From assembly GCF_009915765.1 (NCBI RefSeq), contig NZ_JAABLQ010000001.1:930001-994000 (forward strand): DNA of 64,000 nt. Reading direction: 5' to 3'. The notes beneath the pieces are model-generated. The model made no database searches, had not been told where the DNA came from, and was given only the letters and a program-made list of their open reading frames with translations. Source of the stretch: Pannonibacter sp. XCT-53 (GTDB taxonomy: Bacteria > Pseudomonadota > Alphaproteobacteria > Rhizobiales > Stappiaceae). Positions 8,381 through 16,766 of the stretch are shown here, one piece after another. Made by a program: the position numbers and the translations under genes. Position 1 is the stretch's first letter. The number at the start of each line of letters is the position of its first letter.

Positions 8381-8847
8381 CAGAAACGACCCAGACCTAC
8401 GCCCGGCTCGGCGAGATCGGCCTGACCAATTTCGCGCCCTATCTGATGAACCGCATCATGGGCCGATACAACGCCATGATCCGCGAGGAAATGGCGGACC
8501 TGGGCCTGACCACCCCGAAAATGCGTGCGCTGGCCGTGCTGTCCGTGGTGGAGGGACCGCTGATCCGCGAGCTTGCCGTCTACACGGTGGTCGAACAGTC
8601 CACGCTCAGCCGGGCGCTCGACCAGCTGCATGGCGAGGGACTGATCCGGCGCGAGGCGGACATGAATGACAGCCGTGCGGTGCGGGTGTTCCTGACGGAG
8701 ACCGGACGCGCGGCCTTCGAGACACTGTGGCCGCACATGGCCGCTTCGGCGGCCCGGCTGTTTCAGGGAATACCGGAGGAGGAGCAGCGCGCCTTCGTGG
8801 CGACCTTGCAGAAGATGCTGACCAACATCCGGAAACACGAGATCTAG
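8377..8847 (+). CDS. MarR-family transcriptional regulator
   Basis: 156-aa winged-helix regulator. The central DNA-binding part runs from TTPKMRALAVLSVVEG through the recognition helix region VVEQSTLSRALDQLHGEGLI to the wing RREADMNDSRAVRVFLT, where the family Asp-x-Arg is present. MarR proteins bind as dimers to short palindromes and usually release DNA on binding an aromatic or phenolic ligand. Translational coupling to the copy-2 oxidoreductase (ATGA overlap) shows it belongs to this cluster, so autoregulation at the 5915-6015 region is the natural proposal. Confidence 0.92.
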   Translation: MTETTQTYARLGEIGLTNFAPYLMNRIMGRYNAMIREEMADLGLTTPKMRALAVLSVVEGPLIRELAVYTVVEQSTLSRALDQLHGEGLIRREADMNDSRAVRVFLTETGRAAFETLWPHMAASAARLFQGIPEEEQRAFVATLQKMLTNIRKHEI

Positions 8848-8966
8848 ACCGGCTCATGCCCCGGCCGTGGCCTTGGCCCGCAGACCCTGTCTTGCGGGAA
8901 CGGGAGACCCTTTGTCTTTCGTCAGGGCTGTCCGGATCGGGGGGACCGCGAGGAGGGAGAAGAACC

Positions 8967-11129
8967 ATGGCCGAACGCAGTTTCAAGGCCGAAGTCGAGC
9001 ATCTGCGCCTGGGCGAGGGCGAGGTCTTTACCGGGGAGGGCATCCTGGCCATCACCAAGGCCCTGCTGGAGTCCGGCGTCGGCTATGTCGGCGGCTACCA
9101 GGGAGCGCCGATCTCGCATCTGATGGACGTGCTGGCTGACGCGGAGGAGCTGCTCTCGGAGCTCGGCGTGCGCTTCGAGGCCAATGCCAACGAGGCCGCC
9201 GCCGGGGCGATGCTGGCTGCCTCGGTGCATTACCCGATCCGGGGAGCCGTGACCTTCAAGGGCTCCGTCGGTGTCAACGTCGCCTCGGACGCCCTGGCGA
9301 ACCTCGCCTCGTCCGGCGTCACCGGCGGGGCGATGATCATCGTCGGCGAGGACTATGGCGAGGGCTCCAGCATCATGCAGGAGCGCAGCCACGCCTTTGC
9401 CATGAAGTCGCAGTTCTGGCTGCTGGATCCGCGTCCGAACCTCACTTCAATTGTAAAGATGGTATCGGATGGCTTTGATTTATCAGAAGCATCCAACACG
9501 CCCGTCATGCTCATGGTGCGCATCCGCTCGTGCCATGTGACCGGCAGCTTCACCTGCCGTGACAATCGCCCGCCGGCCTTCACGGTCAAGGACGCGGTGG
9601 CCAGTCCGCGCTCCGACTTCGCCCGCGTCGTGCTTCCGCCAATGTCCTTTGCCCATGAGCAGGACAAGGTGAAGAACCGCTGGCCGGCGGCCGAGCGCTT
9701 CATCCGCGAGCGCAAGCTGAACGAGTTCTTCGGCCCGGCACCGGGGCAGGATGGCCCGCGCCTCGGCATCGTCGTGCAGGGCGGCATGTTCAACGGCGTC
9801 ATTCGCGCGTTGCAGCGGCTTGGACTGGCCGACATCTACGGCCATTCGGACATCCCGATCTATGTGCTCAACGTTACCTATCCGCTGCTCTCCGGCGAGT
9901 TCCTGGAGTTCTGCGCCGGCAAGGATCACGTCCTTGTCGTGGAGGAGGGCCAGCCGGAGTTCATCGAGACGCAGCTCGGATCCTATCTCTACCGGGCCGG
10001 CGCATCGGTGACGCTGCATGGCAAGGGGCTGTTTCCGCTGGCGGGGGAATACAACGGCACCGTCATGCTTGACGCCATCGAGGCCTTCCTGCGCAAGGTT
10101 GCGCCGCAGACCCTGCCGGCGGCCGTGCGCGCGCCCAACCAGGAACGCCCCGAGATCCCGGACCTGTCGAAGACCGTGCCGATCCGCCCGCCCGGCTTCT
10201 GCACCGGCTGCCCGGAGCGGCCGATCTTTGCCGCGATGAAGCTTGTGGAGAAGGAGCTCGGCAAGCACCAGATCGCCGCCGACATCGGCTGCCATCTGTT
10301 CGCCTCGCTGCCGCCCTTCGAGATCGGTGGCGCGACCATGGGCTATGGCCTTGGACCTGCGGCCAACGGCGCCTTTGATGGTGGGGGGGCCAAGCGCCCC
10401 GTAGCGATCATCGGCGACGGCGGCTTCTGGCACAATGGCCTGTCCTCGTCCTTCACCAACATGGCCTTCAACAAGTCGGATGGCGTTGCCATCGTTGTCG
10501 ACAATTTCTATTCGGCGGCCACCGGCGGGCAGGACATCATGTCCTCGCGCGCCGACAACGACACCAAGTCGACGAAAAACCCGATCTCCCGCGCCCTGAA
10601 GGGCATCGGCATCAGCTGGGTGCGCGAGATCGACCGGACCTATGACGTGGCGCGCATGCGCGACACGATCCGCGAGGCCCTGACCACGCCGGAGACGGGG
10701 CCGAAGGTCATCGTCGCCTCGTCGGAATGCATGCTGAACCGGCAGAGGCGCGAGAAGCCGCTGGTCGCCAAGGCGATCAAGGCCGGCCGGCGTGTCGAGG
10801 CCCCGAAGTTCGGTGTCGACGAGGAGGTCTGCACCGGCGATCACGCCTGCATCCGTCTGTCGGGCTGTCCGTCGCTGTCCTTGAAGCGGCTGGACGATCC
10901 CTTGCGCGATGATCCGGTGGCCTCGATCGACCAGAGCTGTGTCGGCTGCGGCAACTGCGGCGAGGTGGCGGATGCCGCCATTCTCTGTCCGAGCTTCTAC
11001 CGCGCCGACGTGGTGCACAACCCGGGTGGCTTCGAGGCCTGGTGGGCCGGCGTCCGCTCGGCCGTCATCGGCTGGCTGATCCGTCGGCGCACGGCGCGGC
11101 GGCTTGATTTTGGAGGGGTGCAATCATGA
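8967..11129 (+). CDS. iorA: Indolepyruvate-type 2-oxoacid:ferredoxin oxidoreductase, alpha subunit
   Basis: 720-aa ThDP enzyme of the IorA family, which oxidatively decarboxylates aryl- or branched 2-oxoacids to acyl-CoA and reduces ferredoxin. The pyrimidine domain is N-terminal; CTGCP occurs near residue 412, the ThDP/Mg motif GDGGFWHNG near 483, and a ferredoxin-like tail from about 620 has one normal cluster (CVGCGNC...CP) and one altered cluster with spacing C-x5-C-x5-CP instead of CxxCxxC. The start at 8967 follows AGGAGGGAGAAG; a longer frame reaches back into the MarR gene without support. An AT-rich, rare-codon patch lies at about 9446-9500. It is coupled to the beta subunit by an ATGA overlap. 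Confidence 0.92.
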   Translation: MAERSFKAEVEHLRLGEGEVFTGEGILAITKALLESGVGYVGGYQGAPISHLMDVLADAEELLSELGVRFEANANEAAAGAMLAASVHYPIRGAVTFKGSVGVNVASDALANLASSGVTGGAMIIVGEDYGEGSSIMQERSHAFAMKSQFWLLDPRPNLTSIVKMVSDGFDLSEASNTPVMLMVRIRSCHVTGSFTCRDNRPPAFTVKDAVASPRSDFARVVLPPMSFAHEQDKVKNRWPAAERFIRERKLNEFFGPAPGQDGPRLGIVVQGGMFNGVIRALQRLGLADIYGHSDIPIYVLNVTYPLLSGEFLEFCAGKDHVLVVEEGQPEFIETQLGSYLYRAGASVTLHGKGLFPLAGEYNGTVMLDAIEAFLRKVAPQTLPAAVRAPNQERPEIPDLSKTVPIRPPGFCTGCPERPIFAAMKLVEKELGKHQIAADIGCHLFASLPPFEIGGATMGYGLGPAANGAFDGGGAKRPVAIIGDGGFWHNGLSSSFTNMAFNKSDGVAIVVDNFYSAATGGQDIMSSRADNDTKSTKNPISRALKGIGISWVREIDRTYDVARMRDTIREALTTPETGPKVIVASSECMLNRQRREKPLVAKAIKAGRRVEAPKFGVDEEVCTGDHACIRLSGCPSLSLKRLDDPLRDDPVASIDQSCVGCGNCGEVADAAILCPSFYRADVVHNPGGFEAWWAGVRSAVIGWLIRRRTARRLDFGGVQS

Positions 11130-12661
11130 CCATGGCCGGTCTTCTCGAACGGCGCGCGGCCGATCCGCGCCTCGGCGGCATCATCAAGCTGGCGGCGCTT
11201 GCCGTCGGCGGGCAGGGCGGTGGCGTGCTCACCAGCTGGATCGAGGATGTCGCCCGCTCGAACGGCTATGACGCGCAGGCGACCAGTGTTGCCGGCGTGG
11301 CGCAGCGCACCGGCGCCACGGTCTATTATGTCGAGATGGCGCCGCGCGGCGAGGGCACGCCGGTCTTCTCGCTCATGCCGGCGGCGGGTGATGTCGACAT
11401 CATGATCGCGGCCGAGATGATGGAGGCCGGCCGGTCGATCCAGCGCGGCTTCGTCACGCCGGACCGCACCACCCTCATTGCCTCCACCCACCGCGCGCTG
11501 GCCGTCAGCGAGAAGATGGTGCCGGGTGACGGCATCGCCTCCAGCGAGGAGGTGATGGCGGCGGCCGATATCGCGGCGCAGCGTTTCATCCATGCGGACT
11601 TCGACGCGCTCGCGGTCAAGAACGGATCGGTCATCTCGGCGAGCCTGTTCGGGGCGCTGGCCGGCAGCGGCGCGCTGCCGTTCCCGCGCGAGGCCTTTGA
11701 GGACGCGATCCGGCGCAGCGGCAAGGGCGTCGAGGGCTCGCTTCGCGCCTTCAACGCCGGCTTTGCCGCAGCACAGGGCACCTTGCCCGACGAGGTGGTT
11801 CCCCCTCCCGCAGCCGCACCCGGCCTCCGCGGCCCGAAGCGTCAGGTCGAGGCCTATCAGGCGCTGCTCGACCGTGTCCGTCGCCTGCCCGAGGCTGCCC
11901 GGGAGATGGCCGAAGCTGGCCTGCGCAAGGTCGTCGATTTCCAGGACATCGCCTACGGGGCCGAATATCTCGACCGGCTCGACCGCGTTGCTGCGGTTGA
12001 CCGGCCGCCGCATGACCTCACCCGGGAGGCTGCGAAATACGTCGCCAATGCCATGGCCTATGACGACATCATCCGCGTTGCGGATGCCAAGACCAAGGCC
12101 GGACGTCATGACCGTATCGCGAGGGAGATGGGGGCCAAGGCCGGCAACCTGCTGCAGGTGACCGAGTTCCTGCATCCGCGCGCGGAGGAGATCGTCTCGC
12201 TGTTTCCCGCGCGCCTGGGCGCCCGCTGGGCCGCCAATCCCGACCGGATGGCGCTGCTCGGCCGGCTGTTCGACAAGGGCAAGCGGCTCCGCTCCGACAG
12301 TCTCACCGCCTTCCTGCAGCTCTACATCCTCGGCGGCCTTAAAGGCTGGCGCCGGCGCACCCTGCGCCATGCGCAGGAGATGGCGCATCTGGCGGCCTGG
12401 CTTGACCGGGCCCTGGCGCTTACCCCGCGCGACTATGACCTTGCCGTGGAGGTGATCCGCTGCCGCCGGCTGGTGAAGGGCTACTCCGACACGCACGCGC
12501 GCGGTCTCAGCAAGTTCGACAAGGTGCTGGACGGGGCCCGGATGGTCGAGGGCCGGCCGGACGCGGCCGACTGGACGCGGCGTCTGCGCGAGGCAGCGCT
12601 GAAGGACGAGGAAGGCAAGGCGCTCGACGGCGCGCTCCAGACCATCCGCAGCTTCGTCTGA
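11126..12661 (+). CDS. iorB: Indolepyruvate-type 2-oxoacid:ferredoxin oxidoreductase, beta subunit with C-terminal DUF6537-like domain
   Basis: 511 aa. Residues about 10-195 form the catalytic gamma-type domain of the 2-oxoacid:acceptor oxidoreductases, with GGQGGGVLTSWI and AQRTGATVYYVEMAP. The rest, about 240-500, is the long alpha-helical extension found in proteobacterial long-form IorB proteins (DUF6537-type); its function is unknown. Archaeal IorB is less than half this length, so the extension makes this the aerobic-bacterial form. It is last in the rightward operon, followed by a strong intrinsic terminator. The physiological substrate may be an aryl-pyruvate produced by the upstream enzymes, but that is inference. 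Confidence 0.9.
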   Translation: MTMAGLLERRAADPRLGGIIKLAALAVGGQGGGVLTSWIEDVARSNGYDAQATSVAGVAQRTGATVYYVEMAPRGEGTPVFSLMPAAGDVDIMIAAEMMEAGRSIQRGFVTPDRTTLIASTHRALAVSEKMVPGDGIASSEEVMAAADIAAQRFIHADFDALAVKNGSVISASLFGALAGSGALPFPREAFEDAIRRSGKGVEGSLRAFNAGFAAAQGTLPDEVVPPPAAAPGLRGPKRQVEAYQALLDRVRRLPEAAREMAEAGLRKVVDFQDIAYGAEYLDRLDRVAAVDRPPHDLTREAAKYVANAMAYDDIIRVADAKTKAGRHDRIAREMGAKAGNLLQVTEFLHPRAEEIVSLFPARLGARWAANPDRMALLGRLFDKGKRLRSDSLTAFLQLYILGGLKGWRRRTLRHAQEMAHLAAWLDRALALTPRDYDLAVEVIRCRRLVKGYSDTHARGLSKFDKVLDGARMVEGRPDAADWTRRLREAALKDEEGKALDGALQTIRSFV

Positions 12662-12738
12662 GGCGGTCTGCCGGCGCCGGATTTCTGTGCGCGGCCGGCC
12701 TCTGCCCACCCTCAAGAGGCCATTCTCCGTTCACAGCT

Positions 12739-12770
12739 GCCCCGGGAGCCCAGGCTTCCGGGGCTTTTTT
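12739..12770 (+). terminator. Intrinsic terminator after iorAB
   Basis: A 12-bp stem with one G-U pair (12739-12750 against 12753-12764) is followed immediately by six Ts (12765-12770). It ends the rightward operon and separates it from the convergent fds operon, whose last stop is at 12790. Confidence 0.92.
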
Positions 12771-12789
12771 CATCATCGGAGCGAGGCGC

Positions 12790-13011
12790 TCAGGCCTCGA
12801 CCGGCCGGCGGATCTGGGGCGCGGCTTCCACGACCAGCGGATGCAGGCCCTCGCTGCCGCCGTCGAGGATCTCGAACAGCTGCCGGCGCATGCGCGGTTC
12901 CCAGTAGTCGTTGATATGGGCCGCGACGCCCGCAACGCCCTCGGCGTGGGGCTTGGAGGCCATGAAGCGGGCGATCTGGTTGGCCATGTAGACGAGCTTG
13001 TCAGCGGACAT
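12790..13011 (-). CDS. fdsD: NAD-dependent formate dehydrogenase delta subunit FdsD
   Basis: 73-aa protein of the FdsD family, needed for assembly or stability of the molybdenum formate dehydrogenase. MSADKLVYMANQIARFMAS and the HINDYWEPRMRRQLFEIL segment are the family hallmarks. A longer frame reading into fdhD is not needed; the ATG at 13011 overlaps the end of fdhD by 11 nt, as usual for this operon. It is the last gene of fdsGBACD. Confidence 0.92.
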   Translation of the reverse strand: MSADKLVYMANQIARFMASKPHAEGVAGVAAHINDYWEPRMRRQLFEILDGGSEGLHPLVVEAAPQIRRPVEA

Positions 13012-13873
13012 CGGATGCCTCTGCATCGGGGGGAAGGGCGGCGTCGATGCTGATCCGCCCGGGGTGGGTGTAAAGATCGAAGCCCTCGCTGCGGGCAAGG
13101 GCAACGAGCGTGATGTCTGCAGCCTCCGCCGCCTCGACGGCTGCCAGCGTCGGCGCCGAAACGGCCAGGATGGCGGGCGCCCCAAGGGCCGCGCATTTCT
13201 GCACCATGTCGAGCGAGATCCGCGAGGTGAGGACGACCGCGCCCGTGACCGGCGCGCCAGGCGTCACGGTCCCGGCCCCGACCAGCGCGCCAATGAGCTT
13301 GTCGAGCGCGTTGTGGCGTCCGACATCCTCGCGCACGCAGATGAGCCCCTTGCCCTGCTGCCAGAAGCCGGCCGCATGCACCGCGCGGGTTGCGTCATGC
13401 AGCGGCTGGTGTTGTGTCAGCGCCGCCATCGCCCCGGCAATGTCGTGGTGGCCCAGACGCAGCGGGCTGGCGGGCACAGGGGCCAGCGGCCGCCGGGCCT
13501 CGGCGAGGCTGTCGAGCCCGCAGAGGCCGCAGCCGACGGGCCCGGTCATCGTGCGGCGGCGCGCCAGCAGACGGTTTCCGGCCTCGTCCTTCAGCCAGAT
13601 CCTGAGGTCAATCCCGTCCTCGCCGGTCACCGCCTCGATGTCGCGGATGTCGTCGGGGCGGGCGATGCCTTCGCTCAGCGAGAAGCCGAGGGCGAAATCG
13701 GTGAGGTTGGCGGGCGTTGCCATCATCACGGCCTGCGTCGTGCCGTTGTAGCTGAGGGCCACGGGCACTTCCGCCGGCAGGAGGGCGTCCTCCTGCCGGG
13801 CTGTTCCGGCCCGCACGCGCAAGCGCATGCGGGGCGCTGCCGTCCGCTGGATCATGGCCCGGTCCTGGTCCAT
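13001..13873 (-). CDS. fdhD: Formate dehydrogenase accessory sulfurtransferase FdhD/FdsC
   Basis: 290-aa cytoplasmic chaperone that passes sulfur to the bis-MGD cofactor before insertion into formate dehydrogenase. The two functional cysteines are in GPVGCGLCGL (C115, C118 from the chosen start). The C-terminal half has VREDVGRHNALDKLIG, the other conserved FdhD block. Start ATG 13873 lies 13 nt after the fdsA stop; upstream in-frame codons would overlap fdsA. In Rhodobacter-type operons this position is called fdsC. Confidence 0.93.
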   Translation of the reverse strand: MDQDRAMIQRTAAPRMRLRVRAGTARQEDALLPAEVPVALSYNGTTQAVMMATPANLTDFALGFSLSEGIARPDDIRDIEAVTGEDGIDLRIWLKDEAGNRLLARRRTMTGPVGCGLCGLDSLAEARRPLAPVPASPLRLGHHDIAGAMAALTQHQPLHDATRAVHAAGFWQQGKGLICVREDVGRHNALDKLIGALVGAGTVTPGAPVTGAVVLTSRISLDMVQKCAALGAPAILAVSAPTLAAVEAAEAADITLVALARSEGFDLYTHPGRISIDAALPPDAEASDVR

Positions 13874-13886
13874 GCGCGCAGGCCGC

Positions 13887-16766
13887 TCACTCTGCGGCCG
13901 GCAGGATGCGGCGGGACAGTTCGGCCTGCGCGGCATAGTCCTGCTGCCAGATGCTCGGGCCGTTGGACGGAGACACCTGCACGGCCGTCACCTTGTACTC
14001 GGGGCAGTTGGTCGCCCAGTCCGAGAAGTCGGTGGTGATGACGTTGGCCTGGGTCGTGGGGTGGTGGAAGGTGGTGTAGACCACGCCCGGCGACACCCGG
14101 TCCGTTATCTTCGCGCGCAAGGTCGTCTCGCCGGAGCGGCTGGCCAGCCGCACCCAGTCGCCGTCCTTGAGACCCCGGTTTTCCGCGTCATGCGGGTGGA
14201 TCTCCAGCACGTCTTCCTCGTGCCAGACGGTGTTGGCCGTGCGCCGCGTCTGCGCCCCCACATTGTACTGGCTGAGAATGCGGCCGGTGGTGAGCAACAG
14301 CGGGAAGCGCGGGCCGGTGCGCTCGTCCGTTGCCACGTATTCCGTGCGGATGAACTTGCCCTTGCCCCGCATGAACCCGTCGACATGCATCAGCGGCGTG
14401 CCTTCGGGAGCGTCCGCGTTGCAGGGCCACTGGACAGAGCCCAGCTCGTCCAGCCTCTCGTAGGTGACGCCGGCGAAGGACGGGGTCGTCAGCGAGATTT
14501 CCGCCATGATCTCCGAGGGATGCCGATAGGTCCAGTTGGCCCCCATGGCATTGGCCAGCATCTGGGTGATCTCCCAGTCGGCATAGCCGTTCTTCGGCGC
14601 CATCACCTTGCGCACGCGGTTGATGCGGCGTTCGGCGTTGGTGAAGGTGCCGTCCTTTTCCAGGAAGGTCGAGCCGGGCAGGAATACATGGGCGTAGTTG
14701 GCGGTCTCGTTCAGGAACAGGTCATGCACGATGACGCAGTCCATGGCGGCAAGACCTGCGGCAACGTGCCTGGTGTCGGGATCGGACTGGAGAATGTCCT
14801 CGCCCTGGCAGTAGAGGCCCTTGAATGTGCCCTCGACGGCCGCATCCAGCATGTTGGGGATGCGCAGGCCCGGCTCCTTGTCCAGCTCCACGCCCCACAG
14901 GCTCTCGAAGACCGCGCGCACATGATCATGCTTCACATGGCGGTAGCCGGGCAGCTCGTGCGGGAACGAGCCCATGTCGCAGGAGCCCTGCACGTTGTTC
15001 TGGCCGCGCAGCGGGTTCACGCCGACACCCTTGCGGCCGATGTTGCCGGTCATCATGGCAAGGTTGGCAATGCCGATGACCGTGGTGGACCCTTGCGAAT
15101 GCTCGGTGACGCCAAGGCCGTAATAGATCGCCCCGTTGCCGCCACGGGCATAGAGCCTTGCGGCTGCCCGCAGCTCCTCGGCCGGCACGCCGGTAAGGTC
15201 GGCCGTGGCTTCCGGGCTGTGGCGCGGGTCGGTGATGAACTCGGCATAGTCCTGGAACTCGTCCCAGTCGCAGCGCTCGCGGATGAAGGCCTCGTCGAAG
15301 AGGCCCTCGGTGACGATCGTGTGCGCCATCGCCGAGATGACCGCGACATTGGTGCCCGGCTTCAGCTGCAGGTGATGCGCGGCCTTGACATGCGGCGACT
15401 GCACCAGGTCGATCCGGCGCGGATCGATGACGATCAGCTTGGCCCCCTTGCGCAGACGCTTCTTCAGGCGGCTGGCGAACACCGGGTGCCCATCCGTCGG
15501 GTTGGCGCCCATGACGATGACCACGTCGGTGTGCTCGACGCTGTCGAAGTCCTGCGTGCCGGCCGAGGTGCCGAAGGTCTGGCCGAGGCCATAGCCGGTC
15601 GGCGAATGGCAGACGCGGGCGCAGGTGTCCGTGTTGTTGTTGCGGAAGACCGCGCGCGTCAGCTTCTGGACGAGGTAGGTTTCCTCGTTGGTGCAACGGG
15701 AGGAGGTGATGACGCCGACCGACTGGCGGCCATGTCTGGCCTGGATCGCCTTCATCCGGCCGGCGGCAAAGCTCAGTGCCTCGTCCCAGGAGACCTCGCG
15801 CCAGGGATCGGTGATCGCCTCGCGGATCATCGGCATCAGGATCCGGTCCTTGTGCTGGGCATAGCCCCAGGCGAAGCGGCCCTTGACGCAGCTGTGGCCG
15901 CGATTGGCCTTGCCGTCCTTGTAGGGCACCATGCGCACCAGCTCGTCGCCGCGCATTTCCGCCTTGAACGAGCAGCCGACGCCGCAATAGGCGCAGGTGG
16001 TGACCACGGCCCGCTCCGGCGTGCCGATCTCGATCACGCTCTTTTCCTGCAGCGTCGCCGTCGGGCAGGCCTGCACGCAGGCGCCGCAGGACACGCAGTC
16101 GGAAGAGAGGAACGTGTCGCCCATCATGCCGGCCGAAACCCGGCTGTCGAAGCCGCGGCCCTCGATGGTCAGGGCGAAGGTGCCCTGGACTTCCTCACAG
16201 GCGCGCACGCAGCGCGAGCAGACGATGCATTTCGACGGGTCATAGGTGAAATACGGGTTGCTCTCGTCCTTGGCCAGCCACTGCGGATTGACGTCGCCGC
16301 CGGCATTGCGGGCGCGGAAATGGGTGTCCACGGCCTCATAGCGCACCTCGCGCAGGCCGACGGCCCCGGCCATATCCTGCAGCTCGCAGTCGCCATTGGC
16401 CGCGCAGGTCAGGCAGTCGAGCGGGTGATCGGAGATGTAGAGCTCCATCACGCCCTTGCGCAGGTCCTTCAGACGACCGGTCTGGGTGTGGACGACCATG
16501 CCGGGGGCGACCGGCGTGGTGCAGGAGGCGGGCGTGCCCGCGCGGCCCTCGATCTCGACAAGGCAGAGGCGGCAGGAGCCGAAGGCATCCAGCATGTCGG
16601 TGGCGCAGAGCTTGGGCACCGAGATGCCGGCCTCTGCGGCCGCGCGCATCACCGAGGTGCCTTCCGGCACGCTGACCTCGAAGCCGTCGACGGTCAGGGT
16701 GATCATCTTTTCGGACCGGGCGGCCGGGGTGCCGAAGTCGCGGTCAAGCAAACGGGAGTCCTTCAT
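13887..16766 (-). CDS. fdsA: NAD-dependent formate dehydrogenase alpha (molybdenum) subunit
   Basis: 959-aa catalytic subunit that oxidises formate to CO2 at a bis-MGD molybdenum centre in the cytoplasm. An N-terminal NuoG-like part carries a [2Fe-2S] site (C54, C65, C68, C82), the His-Cys cluster region, and paired 4Fe-4S motifs (CIVCSRCVRAC, CVSCGACVQAC); the CAYCGVGC cluster opens the molybdopterin domain at about 258. The molybdenum ligand is Cys386 in ARVCHSPTG, followed by His387, and Arg587 lies in NPLRGQ; the same numbers are used for the Rhodobacter capsulatus enzyme. No in-frame TGA is present, so it is a cysteine, not selenocysteine, enzyme. It overlaps fdsB by 4 nt. Confidence 0.97.
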   Translation of the reverse strand: MKDSRLLDRDFGTPAARSEKMITLTVDGFEVSVPEGTSVMRAAAEAGISVPKLCATDMLDAFGSCRLCLVEIEGRAGTPASCTTPVAPGMVVHTQTGRLKDLRKGVMELYISDHPLDCLTCAANGDCELQDMAGAVGLREVRYEAVDTHFRARNAGGDVNPQWLAKDESNPYFTYDPSKCIVCSRCVRACEEVQGTFALTIEGRGFDSRVSAGMMGDTFLSSDCVSCGACVQACPTATLQEKSVIEIGTPERAVVTTCAYCGVGCSFKAEMRGDELVRMVPYKDGKANRGHSCVKGRFAWGYAQHKDRILMPMIREAITDPWREVSWDEALSFAAGRMKAIQARHGRQSVGVITSSRCTNEETYLVQKLTRAVFRNNNTDTCARVCHSPTGYGLGQTFGTSAGTQDFDSVEHTDVVIVMGANPTDGHPVFASRLKKRLRKGAKLIVIDPRRIDLVQSPHVKAAHHLQLKPGTNVAVISAMAHTIVTEGLFDEAFIRERCDWDEFQDYAEFITDPRHSPEATADLTGVPAEELRAAARLYARGGNGAIYYGLGVTEHSQGSTTVIGIANLAMMTGNIGRKGVGVNPLRGQNNVQGSCDMGSFPHELPGYRHVKHDHVRAVFESLWGVELDKEPGLRIPNMLDAAVEGTFKGLYCQGEDILQSDPDTRHVAAGLAAMDCVIVHDLFLNETANYAHVFLPGSTFLEKDGTFTNAERRINRVRKVMAPKNGYADWEITQMLANAMGANWTYRHPSEIMAEISLTTPSFAGVTYERLDELGSVQWPCNADAPEGTPLMHVDGFMRGKGKFIRTEYVATDERTGPRFPLLLTTGRILSQYNVGAQTRRTANTVWHEEDVLEIHPHDAENRGLKDGDWVRLASRSGETTLRAKITDRVSPGVVYTTFHHPTTQANVITTDFSDWATNCPEYKVTAVQVSPSNGPSIWQQDYAAQAELSRRILPAAE

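Noticed and set aside
13887..16766. Selenocysteine in formate dehydrogenase
   Set aside because: The molybdenum-ligand codon encodes Cys386, there is no in-frame TGA, and no SECIS-like hairpin is needed.
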